A stretch of DNA of 64,000 nt, from NCBI GenBank assembly GCA_030627905.1, contig DAOVRZ010000011.1, positions 1 to 64,000 on the forward strand, given 5' to 3'. Under the pieces are notes generated by a model. It was not told where the DNA came from, made no database searches, and saw only the letters and a list, made by a program, of their open reading frames with translations. Position 1 is the stretch's first letter. Each line of letters starts with the position of its first letter. This DNA comes from JAGMES01 sp023128035 (lineage in GTDB: Bacteria; Bacillota; Halanaerobiia; DY22613). This document shows, piece by piece, positions 31,395-39,698 of this stretch. Both the position numbers and the translations under genes were made by a program.

Positions 31395-31469
31395 TAAGAT
31401 AGCTTTGTATAAATTTCTTTTCGATGTGAAAAATAATATGAGGAATGTAATTTTGGGGGGCGAATAAGA

Positions 31470-32321
31470 GTGCGGAATCGGAAGGGAGATCTTTTGATTA
31501 TAGGTGGTGCGGAGGATAAAAAAGATGATTGCCAAATTCTTAGCTGGTTTGTTGATAAAACGAAAGAGATAGATGGAAAGATTGTTGTGTTGACTACTGC
31601 AACTACTTCTCCTGATAAGGTTGGAGAAGAATATCGAAAGATTTTTGAAAGTTTAGGAGCAGAAGAGGTTGAGATATTAAAGATTGAAAACCGCCTTGAT
31701 GCATTTAGAGAAAATAATGCTAAAAAACTTCTTATCGCTGATGGAATATACTTTACTGGAGGAGATCAACTTAGAATTACGAGTATTCTTGGTGGAACTT
31801 TAGTAGCAAAAGCGTTGTATCGGGCTTTTGATCACGGGACTTTGGTTGCTGGAACGAGTGCTGGAGCAGCAATTATGAGTGAAACTATGATTGTTGAAGG
31901 AGAAGATGATGAATCTCCAAGACGTTGCACAGTGAAGATGGCTCCAGGTCTTGGATTATTGAAAAAAGTGGTTGTGGATATGCATTTTTCTCAAAGAGGA
32001 AGGCATGGTCGTTTGCTTGCTGCAATTGGACAAAATCCAAATATCATGGGAATTGGGATTGATGAGGATACAGCTATAGTTGTACATGCTAATCAGAAAT
32101 TAGAGGTTCTAGGTTCAAGAACAGTCTGGATTGTAGATGGCCGAAAAATTTCATACTCTAATGTTTCTGAACAGGCACCAGATGAAGTTTTGGTTCTAGC
32201 AGATGTACGATTACATGTTTTATCTTGGGGATATGGGTATGATTTAGAAAATGGAATTTTATATACAAGTGATGATGATATTGGATTGTTTAAAGAGCGG
32301 AAAGGAGAGAGTAGTGAGTGA
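31470..32321 (+). CDS. cphB: Cyanophycinase
   Basis: Serine peptidase-fold enzyme that cuts cyanophycin (poly-Asp with Arg side chains) to beta-Asp-Arg dipeptides in the cytoplasm. The 283-residue length is typical. Visible features are the N-terminal LLIIGGAEDKK, FTGGDQ, and the nucleophile elbow GTSAGAAIMSE. GTG start with GGGGGGCG 8 bases upstream. Its stop overlaps the start of cyanophycin synthetase by 4 bases, so the polymer-making and polymer-degrading enzymes are translationally coupled, the usual pairing for this nitrogen store. Confidence 0.95.
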   Translation: MRNRKGDLLIIGGAEDKKDDCQILSWFVDKTKEIDGKIVVLTTATTSPDKVGEEYRKIFESLGAEEVEILKIENRLDAFRENNAKKLLIADGIYFTGGDQLRITSILGGTLVAKALYRAFDHGTLVAGTSAGAAIMSETMIVEGEDDESPRRCTVKMAPGLGLLKKVVVDMHFSQRGRHGRLLAAIGQNPNIMGIGIDEDTAIVVHANQKLEVLGSRTVWIVDGRKISYSNVSEQAPDEVLVLADVRLHVLSWGYGYDLENGILYTSDDDIGLFKERKGESSE

Positions 32322-34957
32322 GATTACTAAATCTGTATAGTATCAATGGGCCAAATATTTATTCTTACTATCCTATTATAGTGATGGAAGTAGATTTAGA
32401 AGAATATCATGATGTTTATACAAATGAACTATCAGAATTTACAGAAAATCTTTTGCATCTCTTTCCTGGTATAAGGTCACATCATTGTTCTAAAGGATAT
32501 TCTGGTGGATTTTGTGAAAGACTTGAGCGTGGAACTCTTTTAGGACATGTGATGGAACATTTAGCATTAGAACTTCAAAGTATGGTTGGAAAAACTGTCA
32601 GTTATGGTAAAACCCGTTTTGTGAATGAGTTCAATGGTTATAGAATTATATATTCTTATTTTAATAAGGCTTTAGGTTTACATGCAGGCAAATGTTCTTA
32701 TGAGTGTATCAAAAAATTAGTACATCAAATGAGGATTGATCCTGATGAAATAATCTCAGAGCTAAAAGAGACAAATCGAAAGTTTGGTTATGGTCCTAGT
32801 ACACAGGTTATTGTGGATGAAGCAGAAAAACGAGGTATTCCTGTTATTCGGTTAAACGAAAGAAATAGTCCAATTCAATTAGGCTATGGAGCTAGATATA
32901 AACGGATTCAGGCTACCATTACGGATTATACTTCCTGTATTGGTGTAGATTTGGCTTGTAATAAATGGGAGGTTAAAGAATTTTTAGGCCAAATGGGTTT
33001 ACCAGTTACAAAAGGCGAATTGATATTGACTGTAAAAGAAGCATTAGAAGCGATGGAAAGATTAGCAAAGCCTCTGGTTGTTAAACCTGTTAACGGTAAT
33101 CAGGGAAAAGGAGTAACTTTGAATATCAATTCAAGCTCTGACTTAATACGTGCATACGAGATTGCCAGAGCTTATAATGAAGAGGTTTTAATTGAGGAAT
33201 TTGTGGAGGGAAAAGATTATCGATTAACTGTTATTAATGGGCAGATGGTAGCAGTTTCTCACCGCCTTCCGCCTTTTGTTGTCGGTGATGATTTTTATTC
33301 TGTGAGAGAATTGATTGGGAAGGTTAATAATGATGAATTGAGAGGAGAAGGACATGAAAAGCCTTTAACTAAAATCAAGATTGATCCAGTGTTATTGGTT
33401 AGTTTAGCTAAACAGGGGTTAGCTCTAGATTCTGTCATCGCAAAGGGGAAGAAAATTTTTTTAAGAGAAAATGGCAACTTAAGTACAGGTGGAACTGCCT
33501 ATGATGTTACCGAACTGGTTCATCCGGATAATCAAAAAATGGTTGAAAGAGCTGTTCGTTTGATTGGGTTGGATGTGGCAGGAGTAGATTTGCGTACTGA
33601 AGATATATCTAGACCTATTTCAAGATATGGTGGAGCGATAATCGAAATAAATGCTGCTCCAGGAATTAGAATGCATCATTTCCCGACAGTTGGGAAAAAG
33701 AGAAATGTAGCTGGAGCTATTATTGAAATGTTATTTCCTGAAAATGATGGAAGGATTCCGATTATTGCGGTCACTGGAACCAATGGTAAAACTACAGCAA
33801 CTCGATTAATTCATTATATTTTAATGCAAACAGGAAGTAATATAGGAATGTCGACAACAGATGGGATTTATCTGAATGACCATTTGATTTATAAAGGAGA
33901 TACTACAGGTCCATGGAGTGCTGAAATGCTTTTGAAAGATTCAGCGACAGATGTAGTTGTTTTGGAGACAGCACGGGGTGGAATTATCAGATCTGGATTG
34001 GGATATGACCAGAGTGATGTCGGGATTGTTATCAATGTGACCGAAGATCACCTTGGATTGTCGGGAATTGAGACATTGGAAGATTTAGCAAATGTTAAGT
34101 CATTGGTGGTCGAAACAGTTAAGCGTGATGGTATCTGTGTGTTAAATGGTGATAATATTTATACTCAGGCTATGGCGAAAAGATGCCAAGGACAGATTGT
34201 TTATTTTACTCAAAATCCTCAAAATTCACTTATTAATGATCACGTAGGATTAGGCGGTATAGCAGTGGTTAATAATTTGGGTATGATTGAAATTTGGACA
34301 AAAGATGAGAAAATTCCGCTTATCTCTATTAGTAAGATTCCATTGACACATGGTGGAAAGGCGATTCACCAGGTAGAAAATGTATTGGCCGCTATAGCAG
34401 GACTTTATGGTTTAGGTACAGAGTTGAATTTAATTAAGAGTGGCTTAAAGAGTTTCGCGGGGGATATTTCTACTAATCCTGGCCGTCTTAATCTGACCCA
34501 GCATGGGGGTTGGAAGGTAATTTTGGATTATGGTCATAATATTGATGGATATCGTGCAGTTATCGATTTTACCAAAAATATTGGTTATAAGCGGCTTTTA
34601 GGTGTCGTAGGTGTACCTGGAGATCGGTTAGATGAATCTATTGTAAAAATTGGACATCTTGTTGGAGAATATTTTGATCGTGTTTGGATTAAAGAAGATC
34701 ATGATTTGCGAGGTCGTAATCAGGGTGAGGTAGCCAAGCTTTTTAATGATGGAATTTTATTAGGTAGAAAAGCTATAGAAGCAGAGATTATTTTTCAAGA
34801 AGAAGAAGCTTTAAAGCTTATGCTTAAAGAACTAATGCCAGGAGATGTGGGTGTTATTTTTTATGAGCAAGATCCGAGAAAGTTATATAAAATAATTGAA
34901 GATTATATTAGTACAACTGAGGAAAGATTCAACAACCTACTTTTGAAATGTCGATAA
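32318..34957 (+). CDS. cphA: Cyanophycin synthetase
   Basis: ATP-dependent enzyme that adds Asp to the backbone and Arg to its side chains. At 879 residues it has the normal length and order: an N-terminal domain, an ATP-grasp domain (about 220-480, with KPVNGNQGKGV and EINAAPGIRMH), and a Mur-ligase-like domain with P-loop GTNGKTT at about residue 487 and the DYGHNIDGY region near 740. GTG start in GTGA overlaps the cphB stop. Presence of cphA/cphB in a heterotrophic Gram-positive suggests nitrogen storage; glnR-glnA lie in the same window but 29 kb away. Confidence 0.96.
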   Translation: MRLLNLYSINGPNIYSYYPIIVMEVDLEEYHDVYTNELSEFTENLLHLFPGIRSHHCSKGYSGGFCERLERGTLLGHVMEHLALELQSMVGKTVSYGKTRFVNEFNGYRIIYSYFNKALGLHAGKCSYECIKKLVHQMRIDPDEIISELKETNRKFGYGPSTQVIVDEAEKRGIPVIRLNERNSPIQLGYGARYKRIQATITDYTSCIGVDLACNKWEVKEFLGQMGLPVTKGELILTVKEALEAMERLAKPLVVKPVNGNQGKGVTLNINSSSDLIRAYEIARAYNEEVLIEEFVEGKDYRLTVINGQMVAVSHRLPPFVVGDDFYSVRELIGKVNNDELRGEGHEKPLTKIKIDPVLLVSLAKQGLALDSVIAKGKKIFLRENGNLSTGGTAYDVTELVHPDNQKMVERAVRLIGLDVAGVDLRTEDISRPISRYGGAIIEINAAPGIRMHHFPTVGKKRNVAGAIIEMLFPENDGRIPIIAVTGTNGKTTATRLIHYILMQTGSNIGMSTTDGIYLNDHLIYKGDTTGPWSAEMLLKDSATDVVVLETARGGIIRSGLGYDQSDVGIVINVTEDHLGLSGIETLEDLANVKSLVVETVKRDGICVLNGDNIYTQAMAKRCQGQIVYFTQNPQNSLINDHVGLGGIAVVNNLGMIEIWTKDEKIPLISISKIPLTHGGKAIHQVENVLAAIAGLYGLGTELNLIKSGLKSFAGDISTNPGRLNLTQHGGWKVILDYGHNIDGYRAVIDFTKNIGYKRLLGVVGVPGDRLDESIVKIGHLVGEYFDRVWIKEDHDLRGRNQGEVAKLFNDGILLGRKAIEAEIIFQEEEALKLMLKELMPGDVGVIFYEQDPRKLYKIIEDYISTTEERFNNLLLKCR

Positions 34958-34985
34958 AAAGTAGTGAAGTATTAGTGGTAAAATC

Positions 34986-35060
34986 TTTAACGACATTTCA
35001 GAAGGGGAAGTCCCTCTCCTCTAAAGGTGGGGGTTCAAATCCCCTTCTGAAGTCGTTAAA
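34986..35060 (+). ncRNA. tRNA-like hairpin, probably a tRNA remnant or structured RNA
   Basis: The 75-base stretch folds on itself: TTTAACGAC and TTCAGAAGGGGA on the left pair with TCCCCTTCTGAA and GTCGTTAAA on the right, with a 2-base bulge. It contains a textbook T-arm (GGGGGTTCAAATCCCC, 35029-35044) and an acceptor-like TTTCAGA/TCTGAAG. The D-loop is only 2 bases and no proper anticodon stem forms, so it cannot be a normal tRNA. The element lies between cphA and ispE. Confidence 0.45.
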
Positions 35061-35171
35061 CTTAAGAAATAATAACTTGTTATTATTTCGACTTTAAGAT
35101 AAGCAGGAGTTTTGTTAAAAATAGCTAATACTAAAACAATAATATTGGAAATAGTGAGAGGAGTATTCAAA

Positions 35172-36044
35172 TTGAAAGAATTGATGATTTCTGCTTATGC
35201 AAAGATTAACCTTACCCTTGATGTGCTGAGAAAACGACCTGATGGTTATCATGATGTTGAGATGATTATGCAAGAGATTGATTTGCATGATCAGATGATT
35301 TTGAGAGAAAAGGATGATAAAGGGATAGAAATTCGTTGTGATCATCCTCTAGTTCCCGAAGATGAGAGCAATCTGGCATATCGGGCTGCAGCACTTTTGA
35401 TGGAGGAAGTCGGGATTGATAGGGGTATTCAGATAGAAATTATTAAAAATATCCCGGTAGCAGCGGGCCTTGCTGGTGGAAGTACAAATGGTGCTGCAGT
35501 CTTGATGGGATTGAATAAACTATGGCAATTAGGATTTTCAAAAGAAGAGTTGATGAACTTTGGTGCAAGATTGGGAGCAGATGTACCTTTTTGTATTTTG
35601 GGTGGCACTGCATTGGCTTCAGGGATTGGAACAGATTTGAAGTCGATTTCTCCACTGCCAGAGATGGAGTTAATATTGGTGAAACCAGAAATAAGTGTAT
35701 CTACAAAAGAGATTTATTCAAATTACAGCCCGGAGTTGATTAATAAACGCCCTGATTTAAATAGGATGTTAAATGCTATAGATTCGAGAGATTGTCAAGG
35801 AATTAAAAAGAATCTGGTAAATGTTTTTGAAGATATAACCATGCATCATTATCCTAAGGTGGCAGAGGTAAAAAAAGTAATGGAGGATGTGGGTTTACAC
35901 CCTGTTTTGATGTCGGGAAGTGGCCCTACTCTCTTTGCTATTGTTGATGATGAAGATACGGCAAGTAGATATGCTGAAATATTGAACAAAAAGAAGATTG
36001 GAGAAGTGATTAGAACTAGAACCAGATCAGATTCATCCTTATAA
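35172..36044 (+). CDS. ispE: 4-diphosphocytidyl-2-C-methyl-D-erythritol kinase
   Basis: GHMP kinase of the non-mevalonate (MEP) isoprenoid pathway, phosphorylating CDP-methylerythritol. Motifs: SAYAKINLTLDV near the N-terminus, PVAAGLAGGSTNGAA (the glycine-rich ATP loop) and VLMSGSGPTLFA near the C-terminus. The TTG at 35172 is chosen because GAGAGGAG lies 8 bases upstream and the conserved protein begins there, giving 290 residues. A longer in-frame extension to 35112 has no ribosome binding site. The next gene follows after 16 bases. Confidence 0.93.
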   Translation: MKELMISAYAKINLTLDVLRKRPDGYHDVEMIMQEIDLHDQMILREKDDKGIEIRCDHPLVPEDESNLAYRAAALLMEEVGIDRGIQIEIIKNIPVAAGLAGGSTNGAAVLMGLNKLWQLGFSKEELMNFGARLGADVPFCILGGTALASGIGTDLKSISPLPEMELILVKPEISVSTKEIYSNYSPELINKRPDLNRMLNAIDSRDCQGIKKNLVNVFEDITMHHYPKVAEVKKVMEDVGLHPVLMSGSGPTLFAIVDDEDTASRYAEILNKKKIGEVIRTRTRSDSSL

Positions 36045-36060
36045 AAAGGGGGTTTCGGCA

Positions 36061-36825
36061 ATGAAGGTGGATGTAGTTATTTTAGCTGGTGCAGAGAATA
36101 AAGGGCTTTTGAGAGAGTGTAGCGATTCAGATTATGAAGCCTTGATTGAGATCAAAGGGGTTCCCATGGTTAAATATGTTGTGCAAGCCGCTCTTGGGGC
36201 TGAGTTGGTGGAGCGGGTTGCGGTGGTTGGCCCTGTAGATATTTTACGACCTTATTTAGAGGAAGTTGATATTTTGGTTAATAGTAAAGCTCAAATTGTA
36301 GAAAATATTAGTGCGGGAATCAAAGCTTTGCAGAGTGATCGTAATATCTTGATTTTGACATCTGACATTCCCTTGATCCAATCAGATACCATTGACTTTT
36401 TTATCAATCAATGTAATACAAGGGAAGCAGATTGTTATTACCCGATTATTAGTAAAGAGGCTAATCAAAGTAGATTCCCCGGAACCCAGCGAACTTATGC
36501 TCGTTTACGTGATGGAGTTTACACTGGTGGTAACATATTTAGCATTCACCCAAGAGTGGTTGACGAGGCAACTGATTTTATGCGGAAACTGGTAACCTGG
36601 AGAAAAAATCCTTTGAAGTTGAGTCAGGTCTTTGGTCTAAAATTTATATTTAAATTTATCACAGGACGTTTGACTATTTCCGAACTCGAAAAGCGAGTAC
36701 ATAAGATTACCGGATTTTCTGCCGCTGCTTTAGTGTGCGAATATCCTGAGATTGGTTTTGATGTAGATAAGCCGAGTGATCTGGCTTTTATGGAGAAATA
36801 TATAGGGTTGAGGCAGGTTAATTAA
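36061..36825 (+). CDS. Nucleotidyltransferase family protein (MobA-like NTP transferase fold)
   Basis: The 254-residue protein starts with VDVVILAGAENKGLL and has KGVPMVKYVVQAA and LTSDIPLIQSDTI, the nucleotide- and metal-binding signatures of the NTP transferase superfamily (GlmU, IspD, MobA relatives). The end (GFDVDKPSDLAFMEKYI) is also typical of this fold. The N-terminal loop lacks the full GGxGTRM pattern, so the substrate is uncertain. ATG with GGGGG 6-10 bases upstream; probably co-transcribed with ispE. Its role could be in isoprenoid, cell-wall or cofactor metabolism; I cannot choose. Confidence 0.75.
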   Translation: MKVDVVILAGAENKGLLRECSDSDYEALIEIKGVPMVKYVVQAALGAELVERVAVVGPVDILRPYLEEVDILVNSKAQIVENISAGIKALQSDRNILILTSDIPLIQSDTIDFFINQCNTREADCYYPIISKEANQSRFPGTQRTYARLRDGVYTGGNIFSIHPRVVDEATDFMRKLVTWRKNPLKLSQVFGLKFIFKFITGRLTISELEKRVHKITGFSAAALVCEYPEIGFDVDKPSDLAFMEKYIGLRQVN

Positions 36826-36839
36826 ATGACTGGCCTATG

Positions 36840-36918
36840 AAATAAAGAAGTGAGGGCAAAAAACGTTGCTGGGAAATATCCATTTATGCAACTTATTTTT
36901 GCCATCATTTCTTTATTT
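36840..36918. repeat. Long hairpin between the nucleotidyltransferase gene and purR
   Basis: The 23-base arms AAATAAAGAAGTGAGGGCAA... and ...TTGCCATCATTTCTTTATTT pair with two mismatches, and an inner GTTGC/GCAAC pair extends the fold. It could terminate the ispE operon. It resembles in style, not sequence, the 121-base palindrome upstream of cphB. Confidence 0.7.
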
Positions 36919-37047
36919 CATCTGAGTTAGGTATTTTGTATGAATAAACTTAAATTCAATAGAGGAGAATAGGTTTGGGTGTAGAAGTGAACATTATAGA
37001 AAAATAAATGACCTAATGTTCGTTTTATGAGGGAGGTAGAAAGTTAT

Positions 37048-37857
37048 ATGCGGAGAAGTGAAAGAATTACTGCAATAACTAGAGTTTTGACTGATAATCC
37101 GCGTAAATTATTTCCTTTGGGATATTTTACCGAAAAATTTGATTCAGCAAAATCATCAATAAGTGAGGATTTGACCATTATTAAGGAAGTTTTTAAAAAC
37201 TTAAATTTAGGAAGGGTAGAGACATTGGCAGGAGCATCTGGAGGAGTTCGATATATTCCGATATATGCTAAGGAAGATATTGAAGTGTTTCTTAACCAGC
37301 TTTCTGATCAATTGTCAGATACCTCTAGAGTACTACCGGGAGATTTTTTATATATGACAGATTTGATATTTACTCCAGAAGCGGTGAATAAGATCGGTGG
37401 AATTTTTGCTACCTACTTTTCTGAGAAAGAACCTGACTATATTATTACTATGGAGACCAAAGGTATTCCAATTGCCTTGATGACTGCCAGAGCTTTTAAT
37501 GTCCCTCTGGTTATTATTCGTCGGAGCAGCAAGGTTACAGAAGGGTCGGTCGTGAGTATTAACTATGTGACCGGATCTGCACGTAAAATTGAAACCATGT
37601 CTCTTCCACGGAAAGCGTTAGCACCAGAGTCAAAAGTTATTGTTATTGATGACTTTATGAAAGCTGGTGGTACTGCTAGAGGCATGATGGAACTGATGGA
37701 GGAGTTTCAAGCAGAGGTTCTAGGTATGGGAGTTTTTGTAGCCACTGCTAAGCCAGAGAAGAAGTTGGTCGATAACTATGTCTCTTTGCTAGTATTGGAA
37801 GATGTAGATAATGATACAGATACTTTAGTTATCAGGGCGTGTGAGTGGGAAAAGTAA
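37048..37857 (+). CDS. purR: Pur operon repressor PurR
   Basis: Bacillus-type purine repressor: an N-terminal winged helix (RRSERITAITRVL..SAKSSISEDLTIIKE) fused to a phosphoribosyltransferase-like domain that senses PRPP through VIVIDDFMKAGGTARG near residue 196. When PRPP is high it leaves DNA and purine synthesis genes are expressed. The ATG at 37048 fits the known protein start and has GGGAGGT 10 bases upstream; the ATG at 37027 overlaps that site. 269 residues, the usual size. It is followed by its own terminator. Confidence 0.95.
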   Translation: MRRSERITAITRVLTDNPRKLFPLGYFTEKFDSAKSSISEDLTIIKEVFKNLNLGRVETLAGASGGVRYIPIYAKEDIEVFLNQLSDQLSDTSRVLPGDFLYMTDLIFTPEAVNKIGGIFATYFSEKEPDYIITMETKGIPIALMTARAFNVPLVIIRRSSKVTEGSVVSINYVTGSARKIETMSLPRKALAPESKVIVIDDFMKAGGTARGMMELMEEFQAEVLGMGVFVATAKPEKKLVDNYVSLLVLEDVDNDTDTLVIRACEWEK

Positions 37858-37879
37858 AATTATAAGAAAATTAGCTTCG

Positions 37880-37918
37880 AAAGCTAGACATACCTATTTG
37901 GGTGTGTGTAGCTTTTTT
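37880..37918 (+). terminator. Terminator after purR
   Basis: AAAGCTAGACATACC pairs with GGGTGTGTGTAGCTTT (one mismatch, G-U pairs), loop TATTT, then six T. Confidence 0.8.
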
Positions 37919-37943
37919 ATATAATTACGGAGGTGGAAATAAT

Positions 37944-38705
37944 ATGAAATTGATTTCTTGGAACGTTAATGGACTTAGGGCTTGTGTGGGCAAAGGGTTT
38001 TTAGAATACTTTAAAGAGGCAGATGCTGACATATTTTGTGTTCAGGAAATTAAGTTGCAAGAAGGGCAAATAGAGTTAGATTTAGAAGGATATGAGCAGT
38101 ATTGGAATTATGCAGTTAAAAAAGGTTATTCTGGTACAGCAATATTTACAAAGAAAAAACCTTTATCTTTTACACGTGGAGTAGGAATTGAAGAACACGA
38201 GCAGGAGGGAAGGGTGATAACTCTAGAATTTGAAGAATTTTATTTGGTTAATGTATATACACCAAATTCTAAAAGAGAGCTGGCAAGGCTTGAGTATAGA
38301 ATGGTTTGGGAAGATGTTTTTAGAAACTATCTATTAGAGTTAGATTCCAGAAAACCTGTTATTCTTTGCGGAGATCTTAATGTAGCTCATAATGAAATTG
38401 ACTTAAAAAACCCAAAGACAAATAGAAAAAACGCAGGTTTTACAGATGAAGAAAGAGAAAAGATGACAGAATTATTAGGGTCAGGTTTTATAGATACCTT
38501 TAGATATCTATATCCAGATAAGAAAGATGCTTATAGTTGGTGGTCATATATGAGAAAAGCAAGAGAGAGGAATGCAGGGTGGAGAATTGATTACTTTATT
38601 GTTGCTGAAAGGTTAAAAGGCTTAATTAAAGACTCACTAATTCATTCAGATATAATGGGAAGTGACCATTGCCCTGTGGTTGTAGAACTAGGGGATATGG
38701 TGTAG
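37944..38705 (+). CDS. exoA: Exodeoxyribonuclease III (AP endonuclease)
   Basis: Base-excision repair enzyme that cuts DNA at abasic sites and degrades 3' ends. The 253-residue length and sequence match the ExoA/Xth family: MKLISWNVNGLRA, CVQEIKL (metal Glu), the VNVYTPNS strand, GDLNVAHNEIDL (catalytic Asp/Asn), DAYSWWSY, GWRIDYF and GSDHCPV (catalytic His). ATG at 37944 has GGAGGTG 8 bases upstream; an upstream in-frame start at 37902 lies inside the purR terminator. Two tandem terminators follow. Confidence 0.96.
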   Translation: MKLISWNVNGLRACVGKGFLEYFKEADADIFCVQEIKLQEGQIELDLEGYEQYWNYAVKKGYSGTAIFTKKKPLSFTRGVGIEEHEQEGRVITLEFEEFYLVNVYTPNSKRELARLEYRMVWEDVFRNYLLELDSRKPVILCGDLNVAHNEIDLKNPKTNRKNAGFTDEEREKMTELLGSGFIDTFRYLYPDKKDAYSWWSYMRKARERNAGWRIDYFIVAERLKGLIKDSLIHSDIMGSDHCPVVVELGDMV

Positions 38706-38749
38706 TGATAGTTTAGAGAAGAAGCTGAAGAATTTTACAGATATAAGAG

Positions 38750-38782
38750 CTAAAACAGTTAAGCTGCTGTTTTAGTTTTTTT
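38750..38782 (+). terminator. First terminator after exoA
   Basis: Perfect 9-bp stem CTAAAACAG/CTGTTTTAG, loop TTAAGCTG, then seven T. Confidence 0.88.
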
Positions 38783-38812
38783 GTTTTGGATTGATTTTAA
38801 AATTTAAGAAAC

Positions 38813-38850
38813 AGCCACTGTGATAATTTTGTCATAGTGGCTTATTTTTT
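38813..38850 (+). terminator. Second, tandem terminator before the RiPP locus
   Basis: Stem AGCCACTGTGA/TCATAGTGGCT (one G-U), followed by TTATTTTTTT. It insulates the downstream LytTR and RiPP genes. Confidence 0.85.
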
Positions 38851-38874
38851 TGTAGAGTATAAAAAGGAGGAAAT

Positions 38875-38916
38875 TTGGTAAAAAATAAAGAATTTAAGTA
38901 TAAAAAGAATTATTAA
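38875..38916 (+). CDS. Possible 13-codon leader peptide upstream of the first LytTR gene
   Basis: A TTG-started frame reading MVKNKEFKYKKNY-stop lies directly after AAAAGGAGGAAA, one of the best ribosome binding sites in this region. It ends 33 bases before the LytTR gene, which has its own GAAAGGAAGTG site. It may be a leader peptide or a chance match in AT-rich DNA. Confidence 0.25.
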   Translation: MVKNKEFKYKKNY

Positions 38917-38949
38917 TTTTTTTAGCGAAAGGAAGTGAAAAGTTAAAAT

Positions 38950-39660
38950 ATGAAACTGATAGTTGCTGTTAATAATGATAAAATGAAAAAATCACTAGAG
39001 GAATATTTAAATTCTGTTGATGAGATTGAAAAAATATGGTGTGTAAATAACTATAATGATTTAAAACAGATAGGATTAGGAGAAAAAATTGATTTATTGA
39101 TTACTGACATAGCATTAGAAGGAGAAAATGGATATGTAATCATTAAAGAACTTAGCCAAAAAAACAAAATGATGAAAGTAATTTTTTATACTACGGTCTC
39201 TATATTAAAGTGTGAGCTAGAGACGAGTATTAAAGGATTTGAACTAGCTGATTTTGTGGTCTTACAGGAGATGGGATTAGAATGGTTGCATAGAGTGGTA
39301 GTAGAACAGTTAAAAGAAAGTGATAAAATAATTCAGGTTCCTGAAAAAATTTTAATTACAAATAATGAAACGATTTTTTTTCTGAATCCAGAAGATATTA
39401 TTTTTGTTGAGAAGGTGAATAAACAGTTAGTTTTTCATATGGTCGATAAAATATTGAATACATCAGGAACTTTAAGCGACATGGAGAGAAGGCTTCCATT
39501 TTATTTTTATCGTAGTCATCGTTCTTATCTAATTAATTTGCATCAGGTTGAAAAACTTATTCTTTTTGGACGAAGCTATCAGGTGGAATTTAGAGGGACT
39601 GATCAAAAAACAATTTTAAGTTATGATAGGAGGAAAGTGTTAGTGGAAATGTTGCTTTGA
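38950..39660 (+). CDS. LytTR-domain response regulator
   Basis: The 236-residue protein has an N-terminal receiver-like domain (1-120) with the phospho-acceptor position Asp53 in LLITDIAL and the switch strand KVIFYTT. Its N-terminal acidic pair is reduced to NND. The C-terminal LytTR DNA-binding domain (about 135-236) shows EDIIFVEKVNKQL, FYRSHRSYLINLHQV and SYDRRK. LytTR regulators usually control bacteriocin, quorum-sensing or virulence genes. No histidine kinase is adjacent. Its position directly upstream of the CXXX RiPP genes suggests it regulates them. It is a paralogue of the next gene. Confidence 0.85.
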   Translation: MKLIVAVNNDKMKKSLEEYLNSVDEIEKIWCVNNYNDLKQIGLGEKIDLLITDIALEGENGYVIIKELSQKNKMMKVIFYTTVSILKCELETSIKGFELADFVVLQEMGLEWLHRVVVEQLKESDKIIQVPEKILITNNETIFFLNPEDIIFVEKVNKQLVFHMVDKILNTSGTLSDMERRLPFYFYRSHRSYLINLHQVEKLILFGRSYQVEFRGTDQKTILSYDRRKVLVEMLL

Positions 39661-39698
39661 GACAAGAAATTTGTACTTTTAGGACATATTTTTGATGA

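Noticed and set aside
34986..35060. Functional tRNA gene
   Set aside because: Only the T-arm fits; the D-loop and anticodon stem are too short, and the pairing flanks do not leave a CCA-ready end.
35112..35171. N-terminal extension of IspE
   Set aside because: No ribosome site upstream of 35112, and conserved IspE sequence starts at the TTG at 35172 behind GAGAGGAG.
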